From: Blautia sp.
GTDB taxonomy: Bacteria; Bacillota; Clostridia; Lachnospirales; Lachnospiraceae
Direction: 5' to 3'
Assembly (NCBI GenBank): GCA_022769545.1
Contig: JALEJS010000033.1
Span: 1-64,000, forward strand
DNA: 64,000 nt
This document shows positions 45,756 to 53,051 of the stretch, piece by piece (position 1 is the first letter of the stretch; every line of letters begins with the position of its first letter). The translations under genes and the position numbers were made by a program. Below the pieces are notes generated by a model. It saw only the letters and a list, made by a program, of their open reading frames with translations, ran no database searches and was not told the DNA's origin.

Positions 45756-45776
45756 AATAATCTCCTCCTCATTCCT

Positions 45777-45839
45777 AAAAAAATAAGGCGAAACATGGAG
45801 TTTCAGCTGACACAGCTGCAAAACGCCATTGTTTCGCCC
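45777..45839 (-). terminator. second leader terminator, just upstream of amt-PII
   Basis: On the minus strand GGCGAAACAATGG and CCATGTTTCGCC pair with an inner CAGCTG/CAGCTG stem; TTATTTTTTT follows. It ends 22 bases before the start codon and lies between promoter and gene, so it must be bypassed for expression. Confidence 0.8.
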
Positions 45840-45847
45840 GTTAAATA

Positions 45848-45882
45848 CAAAAGGTGCCGGGATATGTTCCTGGCACCTTTGC
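45848..45882 (-). promoter_or_regulatory. amt-PII leader: GC-AAAGGT-GC element overlapping a first terminator
   Basis: On the minus strand AAGCAAAGGTGCC opens the leader as in glnN and purF. The hexaloop AAAGGT has A1 and G4 but the closing stem is only 2 bp. AAAGGTGCC also pairs with GGCACCTTT, with inner GGA/TCC, to form a terminator-like hairpin with a four-T tail. Confidence 0.55.
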
Positions 45883-45895
45883 TTAACATGTGTGT

Positions 45896-45924
45896 AGTTT
45901 ACAACAGCAAAGTAAAAAAGTCAA
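45896..45924 (-). promoter_or_regulatory. amt-PII promoter
   Basis: Minus strand TTGACT, 17-base spacer, TAAACT. Expected start near 45889 gives a leader of about 135 bases. Confidence 0.7.
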
Positions 45925-45990
45925 TCCTATTTTTTTATCTTTGCGTTTTTCTGTTTAATTGTAGAAAATATATAATTATTTTCAAAATAT

Positions 45991-47364
45991 TTATTCATTT
46001 TTTACAAATGATAACGGCCGAATCTCCTTTCGATAGACATAGCGCATGAGCGAGGCGCTGAACAGGAACGAACATATCTCCGATACCGGAAACGCCCACC
46101 ACACGCTTGACAGACCGCCGATTCTGGAAAACAGGAAGCCACAGGGCAGAAGCACCACCAGCTGCCGCAGCGCAGAAACAAACAAGCTTAACATTCCATG
46201 CCCCAACGCCTGATACACGGATCCGGCAGTAATCCCAAAGCCGGCAAGCAGAAAACTGAGACTGATGGTTTTCAGCGCAGGAATCCCGATTTCAAGCATG
46301 ACCTCCGAGGCACTGAACATTCCGAGCAGTGTCTCCGGCAATACATGAAAAAGAATACACCCCAAAATCATGATACCTGTGGCATACATCACACTCAGCT
46401 GTATTGTCTTTACGATCCGCTCCGGTTTTTTCGCACCAAAGTTAAAGGCAATGATCGGAATCAATCCATTGTTCAGACCAAACACCGGCATAAAGATAAA
46501 GCTCTGCAGCTTAAAATATGCTCCGAATACAGCTGCCGCTGTGGATGAAAATCCCATCAGAATCTTATTCATCCCGTAGTTCATGACAGAGCCGATCGCC
46601 ATCATCACAATCGACGGAATTCCCACGCTGTAGATATGTTTCACCAGCTTTATGGTCGGACGGTAACGGAACGGCGCAATATGAAGTTCCTTATTCACCC
46701 TGCAGTTCATTGCAAGTCCAAGTGCCGCGCCGATTATCTGCCCGGTAACCGTAGCCAGTGCAGCTCCGGCTACTTCCAGTCTCGGAAAGCCAAACAGGCC
46801 AAAAATCATAATGGGATCCAGTACAATATTGATGACTGCACCGGCCATCTGTGAGACCATGGAGCAGACGGTCTTACCGGTAGACTGCAGAAGCCGCTCA
46901 AAAATCATCTGAAAAAACAGACCGAAAGAAAAAAGTCCAATGATCCGGATATACTGCAGACTGTATTTCGCGATCATGGGATCCGAAGCATTTGCCGTCT
47001 GTCCACCTACAAACATTCTGCCAAAGATCATGACGATAGCGGCAAACACTACAAAGCTTCCACCGGCCAGCCAGATACCGGTATTCGCCGCACGGTTGGC
47101 ATACTCGTGCCGTTTCTCACCGAGAGCCTTGGATACCACCGCATTGATACCCACACCGGTACCGCTTCCCACGGCAATCATCAGATTCTGCACCGGAAAC
47201 GCCAGCGAGACAGCCGTCAGGGCACTCTCCCCAACCTTTGCAACGAAAATGCTGTCTACAATATTATATAATGCCTGAACCAGCATGGATAACATCATAG
47301 GCACAGACATGGTGATCAGCAGTCTGGCCACCGGCATATACCCCATCTTATTTTCCTGATACAT
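45991..47364 (-). CDS. MATE family efflux transporter
   Basis: 457 residues with 12 hydrophobic segments in two homologous halves. The first helix region LITMSVPMMLSMLVQALYNIVDSIFVAKVGE and FGLNNGLIPIIAFNFGAKKPER are typical of the DinF/NorM-like clostridial branch. Such pumps expel cationic drugs or metabolites using Na+ or H+. The start is uncertain: ATG 47364 is preferred, while a TTG at 47382 has a GGGGAAG site. Confidence 0.9.
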   Translation of the reverse strand: MYQENKMGYMPVARLLITMSVPMMLSMLVQALYNIVDSIFVAKVGESALTAVSLAFPVQNLMIAVGSGTGVGINAVVSKALGEKRHEYANRAANTGIWLAGGSFVVFAAIVMIFGRMFVGGQTANASDPMIAKYSLQYIRIIGLFSFGLFFQMIFERLLQSTGKTVCSMVSQMAGAVINIVLDPIMIFGLFGFPRLEVAGAALATVTGQIIGAALGLAMNCRVNKELHIAPFRYRPTIKLVKHIYSVGIPSIVMMAIGSVMNYGMNKILMGFSSTAAAVFGAYFKLQSFIFMPVFGLNNGLIPIIAFNFGAKKPERIVKTIQLSVMYATGIMILGCILFHVLPETLLGMFSASEVMLEIGIPALKTISLSFLLAGFGITAGSVYQALGHGMLSLFVSALRQLVVLLPCGFLFSRIGGLSSVWWAFPVSEICSFLFSASLMRYVYRKEIRPLSFVKNE

Positions 47365-47419
47365 CCTGCGTTCTTCCAGCAATTTTCTTCCCCATCCTTC
47401 CTAAATCGTTTCTTTTCTC

Positions 47420-47448
47420 ATTGTATAAGAGCCTATTTTATATGTCAA
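47420..47448 (-). promoter_or_regulatory. MATE gene promoter
   Basis: Minus strand TTGACA, 17-base spacer, TACAAT. Confidence 0.75.
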
Positions 47449-47521
47449 CCGACTTCTCTTCTTTTTACACGGTCATGCAGAAAAACCTTTCCGGACATTT
47501 TTCGACAATCCCCGCTTTTCC

Positions 47522-47550
47522 TTGACAGTACAGATGTCTCAATGATAGAC
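47522..47550 (+). promoter_or_regulatory. possible ABC-F gene promoter
   Basis: A consensus TTGACA at 47522-47527 is followed 16 bases later by GATAGA, a poor -10. It is the best candidate in the gap. Confidence 0.4.
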
Positions 47551-47609
47551 TCCAGATACAGAAGAATATGTCTTTTTGTTCTTCTTGATTATAATTGCGA
47601 GGTATACTC

Positions 47610-49160
47610 ATGATTCTCAATGTAAAAAATTTAAGTCACGGTTTCGGAGACCGTGCCATCTTTGAAAATGTTTCCTTTCGCCTTCTGAAAGGCGAACATA
47701 TCGGCCTGATCGGAGCAAACGGCGAGGGGAAATCGACCTTTATGAATATCATCACCGGAAAACTGATGCCGGACGAGGGTACCGTCGAGTGGATGAAGCA
47801 TGTCCGTGTGGGTTATCTGGATCAGCATGCAGTTCTGGAAAAGGGCATGACCATACGGGATGTGCTTCGTTCCGCTTTTGATTTTCTCTTTCAGATGGAG
47901 TCAGACATGAACCGTATGTTTGACCGGATGGCGGAAGCCACCCCGGAAGAAATGGAAACCCTTCTGGAGGAAACCGGAACCATTCAGGAGCTTCTGGAGC
48001 ATCATGATTTTTACATGATCGATGCGAAGGTGGAAGAAGTTGCCCGGGCCCTTGGCCTTATCGAGATCGGGCTGGACCGGGACGTCACAGAGCTGTCCGG
48101 CGGGCAGCGTACCAAGATTCTCATGGCAAAGCTGCTTCTGGAAAAACCGGACATTCTTCTTCTGGATGAGCCAACCAATTATCTGGACGAACAGCACATC
48201 GAATGGCTGAAACGATATCTGAACGATTATGAAAATGCGTTCATCCTGATCTCCCATGACATTCCGTTCCTGAACAGCGTAGTCAATCTGATCTATCACA
48301 TGGAAAACCGGCGTCTGGACCGGTATCCCGGAGATTACGACAAGTTTCAGGAGGTCTATGCCATGAAAAAGTCTCAGCTGGAAGCCGCCTACAATCGCCA
48401 GCAGCAGGAAATCCGGGATCTGAAGGATTTCGTAGCCCGAAATAAGGCGCGTGTTGCCACGAGAAACATGGCTATGGCCCGCCAGAAAAAGCTGGATAAA
48501 ATTGATCTCATTGAACTCGACCGGGAAAGACCCAGGCCTGAATTTCATTTCCAGATGGCCCGGACTTCCGGAAAAGATATTTTCACCACCAGGGATCTTG
48601 TCATCGGATATGAGGAACCCCTCACAAGACCCCTGAACCTGCATATGGAACGCGGCGAGCGCATCGCTCTCACCGGTGCCAACGGAATCGGAAAAACTAC
48701 CCTTCTCAAAAGCATCCTCGGTCTGATCTCCCCCTGTTCCGGCACGGTGGAACTGGGCGACTATCAGGAGGTTGGATATTTTGAACAGGAAACGCCGGAG
48801 GGAAACCGCAGCACCTGTATCGAGGAGCTATGGAAGGAATTTCCGGCTTACACGCAGTATGAGGTACGCGCCGCTCTTGCAAAATGCGGTCTGACCACAA
48901 AACATATTGAAAGTCAGGTCCAGGTCTTAAGCGGAGGCGAACAGGCCAAGATCCGCCTCTGCAAAATCATGAACCGTCCCACCAATATCCTCCTTCTGGA
49001 CGAGCCCACCAATCATCTGGATGCAGACGCAAAAGAAGAGCTGAAGCGGGCACTTCTGGAATACAAGGGCAGCATTCTCCTGATCTGCCACGAGCCGGAG
49101 TTTTATCTGGATGTGGTCACAAAGGTCTGGAACTGCCAGGAATGGTCTCTGAAAATATGA
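47610..49160 (+). CDS. ABC-F family ATPase
   Basis: 516-residue soluble protein with two ABC domains and no membrane segment. Domain 1 has GANGEGKST, LSGGQRTK and LLLDEPTNYLD; domain 2 has GANGIGKTT, LSGGEQAK and LLLDEPTNHLD. A charged linker (about 235-310, QQQEIRDLKDFVARNKARVATRNMA) is the P-site tRNA-interaction motif. ABC-F proteins act on the ribosome, either as translation factors or as antibiotic-protection proteins; the YbiT/YkpA-like sequence favours a housekeeping factor. GAGG precedes ATG 47610. Confidence 0.92.
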   Translation: MILNVKNLSHGFGDRAIFENVSFRLLKGEHIGLIGANGEGKSTFMNIITGKLMPDEGTVEWMKHVRVGYLDQHAVLEKGMTIRDVLRSAFDFLFQMESDMNRMFDRMAEATPEEMETLLEETGTIQELLEHHDFYMIDAKVEEVARALGLIEIGLDRDVTELSGGQRTKILMAKLLLEKPDILLLDEPTNYLDEQHIEWLKRYLNDYENAFILISHDIPFLNSVVNLIYHMENRRLDRYPGDYDKFQEVYAMKKSQLEAAYNRQQQEIRDLKDFVARNKARVATRNMAMARQKKLDKIDLIELDRERPRPEFHFQMARTSGKDIFTTRDLVIGYEEPLTRPLNLHMERGERIALTGANGIGKTTLLKSILGLISPCSGTVELGDYQEVGYFEQETPEGNRSTCIEELWKEFPAYTQYEVRAALAKCGLTTKHIESQVQVLSGGEQAKIRLCKIMNRPTNILLLDEPTNHLDADAKEELKRALLEYKGSILLICHEPEFYLDVVTKVWNCQEWSLKI

Positions 49161-49171
49161 AGCATGTGCAT

Positions 49172-49210
49172 AAAAAGGGCGTCCGGATAATCCGGACGCC
49201 TGCACTTTTT
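49172..49210. terminator. bidirectional terminator
   Basis: GGCGTCCGGA and TCCGGACGCC (49178-49187, 49191-49200) form a perfect stem with a 3-base loop, with T-runs on both strands. It serves the ABC-F gene and the opposing exported protein. Confidence 0.85.
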
Positions 49211-49212
49211 TC

Positions 49213-49833
49213 CTATCTGTATGTTGTATAAATATATGCTCCATAAGAATAAGTCGGCTTTGCACCATAATACTTTGTTCCACCATAATTTTTATATGGT
49301 CTTACAAAGAAATAGTAATTTTTATACTTGGTAAGTGTTCCGGTAATATAGGTATTTCCGGTAGTCACTTTCACACAGCGGAAGGTATTTCCACCATCTG
49401 TGGACATATATACCATATATCCGCTGCTTCCGTATGCACGCGGCCATGTAACTTTCATGCGGCTGCTTCCGTACAGACTGAGAGAGACTTTTGGAGCATT
49501 GCATGTATAAAGCGTTCTGGAGCTGACTTTCTTTCCGCTTGTGTTATAACCGGTAACGGTAGTTCTGTACCACATGTTTCTTGCAAGTGCATAATCCAAT
49601 GTAGTGTACGTGGTCGTTTTTGAATATTTGTTTCCGTTGTAAATATTCTGGAAGGTGTATTTTACCTTTGCCTCACCCTTCGTCGCTTTGCTGATTTTAA
49701 AACGAACCTTTCCATTTGACAAAGCGTAGATACCCTGGAAACTGATCGCTGCAGATGCCTCTACTGCAGTTCCCGCAACAAGCGTAAACACCATCAGAAA
49801 GCATACCAGCATTCTGCTTATTTTTTTCTTCAT
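49213..49833 (-). CDS. small exported protein with fibronectin III-like region
   Basis: 206 residues. A signal peptide (MKKKISRMLVCFLMVFTLVAGTAVEASA) is followed by about 90 residues of unclear fold, rich in Tyr, Thr and Lys. Residues about 110-200 look like a fibronectin type III module (PKVSLSLYGSSRMKVTWPRAYGSSGYMVYMSTDGG...). No sortase motif or membrane anchor is visible. Function unknown; probably secreted or wall-associated. ATG 49833 has AAAGGA upstream. Confidence 0.75.
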   Translation of the reverse strand: MKKKISRMLVCFLMVFTLVAGTAVEASAAISFQGIYALSNGKVRFKISKATKGEAKVKYTFQNIYNGNKYSKTTTYTTLDYALARNMWYRTTVTGYNTSGKKVSSRTLYTCNAPKVSLSLYGSSRMKVTWPRAYGSSGYMVYMSTDGGNTFRCVKVTTGNTYITGTLTKYKNYYFFVRPYKNYGGTKYYGAKPTYSYGAYIYTTYR

Positions 49834-49877
49834 ACTTCTCATTCCTTTCTGTGAATTTTTCGTGAATTCATACATAT

Positions 49878-49906
49878 AGCATATCACTTTTTCCCAGAAA
49901 ATTCAA
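49878..49906 (-). promoter_or_regulatory. promoter of the exported protein gene
   Basis: Minus strand TTGAAT, 17-base spacer, TATGCT. The remaining gap to 50133 holds an inverted repeat (CCCGACGCATTCTTCGTCAGG region, imperfect) and no further gene; the promoter of the next operon must lie near 50060-50090 but is not clear. Confidence 0.55.
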
Positions 49907-50133
49907 TTATTGTTTCAAAAATATCAGCAAATTTAAATAATCCGTAATATATTCCAGTCAGTTTATCTGTTCCTTCTTTTTTCTCTTTGTTCTCCCGACG
50001 CATTCTTCGTCAGGAAACAAAAAAATTACAAATTATGACTGGACGAATTCACTGTTTTGTGAGAGAATGATGCTAGGATGTTAGGTTTATTTCCACAACA
50101 TCACAGTCAATCAAACTTGAAAGGAGTTTTAAA

Positions 50134-50826
50134 ATGATTTATTCACGCGAAGTAGAAGAAATGTGTCCAGTGGCACAGGGCGTGCATCATGGCGCTGCCC
50201 CGATTCCCGAAGAAGCAAAATGGGTACAGGCAAAAGAAGTTAAAGATATTTCCGGTTTTACACACGGTGTTGGCTGGTGTGCTCCTCAGCAGGGTGCATG
50301 TAAGCTTTCCCTGAATGTAAAAGAAGGTATCATCCAGGAAGCACTGGTTGAAACCATCGGCTGCTCCGGTATGACTCATTCTGCTGCTATGGCATCCGAA
50401 ATTCTTCCGGGACTGACTGTTATGGAAGCACTGAACACAGACCTTGTCTGTGACGCGATCAACACAGCTATGAGAGAACTGTTCCTGCAGATCGTTTACG
50501 GACGTTCTCAGTCTGCTTTCTCCGAAGACGGACTTGCAGTAGGCGCCGGACTGGAGGACCTTGGAAAAGGACTTCGCTCTCAGGTTGGTACTATGTACGG
50601 AACACTCAAAAAAGGTCCCCGTTATCTGGAAATGGCTGAAGGTTATGTTACAGGTATCGCTCTTGACGAAGATGATCAGATCATCGGCTATCAGTTCGTA
50701 AGCCTTGGAAAAATGACAGACTTCATCAAAAAAGGTGATGACCCGAATACTGCTTGGGAAAAAGCAAAAGGTCAGTATGGCCGTGTAGCGGATGCTGTTA
50801 AGATCATCGACCCGAGAAAAGAATAA
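50134..50826 (+). CDS. NifU/IscU-like iron-sulfur scaffold domain protein
   Basis: 230 residues. The N-terminal half resembles the IscU/NifU scaffold fold. Conserved-looking cysteines occur in MCPVAQG, GWCAPQQGAC and ETIGCSGMTHSAAMASEIL. The C-terminal part (about 140-230) is not a scaffold domain. This protein is the usual neighbour of the GGGtGRT family in anaerobes, and 15 bases separate the two genes. The role is unknown; Fe-S handling is an inference. AAAGGAG precedes the ATG. Confidence 0.8.
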   Translation: MIYSREVEEMCPVAQGVHHGAAPIPEEAKWVQAKEVKDISGFTHGVGWCAPQQGACKLSLNVKEGIIQEALVETIGCSGMTHSAAMASEILPGLTVMEALNTDLVCDAINTAMRELFLQIVYGRSQSAFSEDGLAVGAGLEDLGKGLRSQVGTMYGTLKKGPRYLEMAEGYVTGIALDEDDQIIGYQFVSLGKMTDFIKKGDDPNTAWEKAKGQYGRVADAVKIIDPRKE

Positions 50827-50841
50827 TAGGAGGACAAATCA

Positions 50842-51852
50842 ATGGCTTTATTTGAATCATACGAGAGACGAATTGACAAAATCAATTCCGTTTTAAACAG
50901 CTATGGAATCGCTTCTATTGAGGAAGCTGAAAAAATCACAAAAGACGCTGGTCTTGACGTATACAATCAGATCAAAGGCATTCAGCCGATCTGCTTTGAA
51001 AATGCATGCTGGGCATACATCGTAGGTGCTGCCATCGCAATCAAAAAAGACTGCCGCAGAGCTGCTGACGCTGCTGCAGCAATCGGTGAAGGTCTTCAGG
51101 CTTTCTGTATCCCGGGTTCTGTTGCCGATACCCGTAAAGTAGGTCTTGGTCATGGAAACCTCGGAAAAATGCTTCTGGAAGAAGAGACCGAATGCTTCGC
51201 ATTCCTTGCAGGACATGAGTCCTTCGCTGCTGCGGAAGGTGCCATCGGTATCGCAGAAAAAGCAAACAAGGTTCGTCAGAAACCACTTCGTGTCATCCTG
51301 AACGGTCTTGGAAAAGATGCTGCACAGATCATCTCCCGGATCAACGGATTTACATTTGTTGAGACAGAATATGATCCTTATACAAACGAAGTAAAAGAAG
51401 TTTACCGCAAATCCTACTCCGAAGGCCTTCGCGCAAAAGTTAACTGCTATGGTGCAAACAGTGTACCGGAAGGCGTTGCTATCATGTGGAAAGAAAACGT
51501 TGACGTTTCTATCACAGGTAACTCCACAAACCCGACACGTTTCCAGCATCCGGTTGCAGGTACATACAAAAAAGAGCGTATCGAAGCAGGCAAGAAATAC
51601 TTCTCCGTTGCTTCCGGCGGTGGTACAGGACGTACCCTTCATCCGGACAACATGGCTGCAGGCCCGGCTTCTTATGGTATGACCGATACTCTCGGACGTA
51701 TGCACTCTGATGCACAGTTCGCAGGTTCTTCTTCTGTACCGGCTCACGTAGAAATGATGGGTCTGATCGGTGCAGGTAACAACCCGATGGTTGGTATGAC
51801 AGTTGCTGTCGCTGTTTCCATCCAGGAGGCTGCTGACGCAGGCAAATTCTAA
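50842..51852 (+). CDS. GGGtGRT family protein
   Basis: 336 residues. The naming motif SVASGGGTGRTLHPDN lies near residue 260, and other conserved segments include NACWAYIVGAAIAIKKD, GSVADTRKVGLGHGNLG and GHESFAAAEGAIGIAEKANK. The fold looks enzyme-like and cytoplasmic, but no activity is established for the family to my knowledge. The last stretch is glycine-rich. AGGAGG precedes the ATG. Codon choice in this pair is strongly biased (many GTT, GGT, CGT), which suggests high expression. Confidence 0.88.
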   Translation: MALFESYERRIDKINSVLNSYGIASIEEAEKITKDAGLDVYNQIKGIQPICFENACWAYIVGAAIAIKKDCRRAADAAAAIGEGLQAFCIPGSVADTRKVGLGHGNLGKMLLEEETECFAFLAGHESFAAAEGAIGIAEKANKVRQKPLRVILNGLGKDAAQIISRINGFTFVETEYDPYTNEVKEVYRKSYSEGLRAKVNCYGANSVPEGVAIMWKENVDVSITGNSTNPTRFQHPVAGTYKKERIEAGKKYFSVASGGGTGRTLHPDNMAAGPASYGMTDTLGRMHSDAQFAGSSSVPAHVEMMGLIGAGNNPMVGMTVAVAVSIQEAADAGKF

Positions 51853-51869
51853 AAAATGGCGTAAAATAT

Positions 51870-51903
51870 TCCGGGAATGGCAAAAGCCATTCCCGGATTT
51901 TTT
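51870..51903 (+). terminator. terminator of the NifU-like/GGGtGRT operon
   Basis: TCCGGGAATGGC, AAAA loop, GCCATTCCCGGA, six T. A very strong 12-bp stem, 17 bases past the stop. Confidence 0.95.
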
Positions 51904-51938
51904 GTTTCTAAAATCATTATCATATCTTTTCATTCATT

Positions 51939-52172
51939 CTACTCATCAAACTCCAGAACAGCAATATTGAACCGGTCTGTCTTTTTCACCTCCAGCACTT
52001 TGCCCTGGGTGGATTTCAAACGTTCTCCGGGCGGAAACGGCTTACTCATTCCGATCGCATCATCGATCATATAGCTGTACATGCTGGCTGTCTGATATTC
52101 CTTAATACCGATCATCTGCCCGATGGTGAGCATGTTTCCATTGTTTTCTATGGAAAATTCCATTGTCCTCAT
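51939..52172 (-). CDS. small conserved-looking protein of unknown function
   Basis: 77 residues, no signal peptide or membrane segment. It reads as a small beta-rich domain (NGNMLTIGQMIGIKEYQTASMYSYMIDD, then GKVLEVKKTDRFNIAVLEFDE). An AGAGGAGG site 8 bases before the ATG supports translation. It lies 39 bases after the TraX-like gene and may share its transcript. Confidence 0.7.
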   Translation of the reverse strand: MRTMEFSIENNGNMLTIGQMIGIKEYQTASMYSYMIDDAIGMSKPFPPGERLKSTQGKVLEVKKTDRFNIAVLEFDE

Positions 52173-52211
52173 AACATTTCCTCCTCTTTTCCGACATGAA
52201 AATGTCTCCGG

Positions 52212-52967
52212 TCACATCAGCCCCATTCTGTTGCAAATCAGGGTCAGAATGATAATATGTACCGGATAAAATGCGTAAAAGAAATACTTTCCCCATTTCC
52301 CCCGGATAAACCCACGTTTTCCATTATACATGTTGATTGACAGAAATGCAAAACATGCCTTCCATTCATAATGCAGCCATGCACTTCCCACCAGTGCCTG
52401 TACCGCCATCTGCTCCCGCAGAGCAAAAAGAAGCAGAATAAAAATGAATCCCTTCCAGCCATAGTCTGCTTTCAGTACAGTAGAAAACCAGAACAGAGAC
52501 AGAAGAAGCAGAATCTGGACCGACTGCCGTTCCCGAAAATACTCTATGACACAAATACCCACATATCCCAGAAATAATGTAAAAAACACATTCTGTTTTT
52601 CGTAAGACCATGTATTTGTGTGCATAAAATTCCACGGAATTTCTGAAATACAGGCAAACAGAAGCAGATTTCTGCCGTATTTCAGCCGGTCATGTGTGTG
52701 CAGGAATCCTTCTGCCAGTAAAAAACAAAATATGGGAAATGCCACTCTCCCGATATCCCGGGACAGCCGGTACATCGACAGCGTTTTTCCAAACAATTCA
52801 AACACCGGTACATTTGCCGGAGGATATCGATACAGAATAATCGCTCCGATATGATCGATCAGCATGGTGATCATCGCAATCATTTTTAGTGCACTTCCGC
52901 TTAAGATCCTGAATTTTTCCGGAAAACACGGCGTGGCCCCCGAATATGTCAACTGCTTTTCTGTCAT
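52212..52967 (-). CDS. TraX family membrane protein
   Basis: 251 residues with about 7-8 hydrophobic segments. LKMIAMITMLIDHIGAI (28-44), IGRVAFPIFCFLLAEGFLHT and ISEIPWNFM are the TraX family signature. TraX acetylates F pilin in plasmid conjugation, but chromosomal homologues like this are common in Firmicutes without pilus genes and probably acylate another exported molecule. No conjugation genes are nearby. Confidence 0.88.
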   Translation of the reverse strand: MTEKQLTYSGATPCFPEKFRILSGSALKMIAMITMLIDHIGAIILYRYPPANVPVFELFGKTLSMYRLSRDIGRVAFPIFCFLLAEGFLHTHDRLKYGRNLLLFACISEIPWNFMHTNTWSYEKQNVFFTLFLGYVGICVIEYFRERQSVQILLLLSLFWFSTVLKADYGWKGFIFILLLFALREQMAVQALVGSAWLHYEWKACFAFLSINMYNGKRGFIRGKWGKYFFYAFYPVHIIILTLICNRMGLM

Positions 52968-53001
52968 ATCATTCTCCTGACTTTTTTTCTGTTTCTTATT
53001 A

Positions 53002-53029
53002 TTTATATCACTTCCGGCAAAAGGTACAA
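53002..53029 (-). promoter_or_regulatory. promoter of the TraX-like gene
   Basis: Minus strand TTGTAC, 16-base spacer, TATAAA, 35 bases before the start codon. Confidence 0.6.
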
Positions 53030-53051
53030 GTTTTTTTCAGTTTGTCTGAAA

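Noticed and set aside
45756-45821. 22-residue N-terminal extension of the Amt fusion
   Set aside because: It would be translated from the leader terminator and lacks a ribosome site; AGGAGGAG marks the ATG at 45755.
52212-52967. Integrative conjugative element suggested by a TraX homologue
   Set aside because: No relaxase, coupling protein, integrase or att repeat is nearby; chromosomal TraX-like genes are common in Firmicutes.
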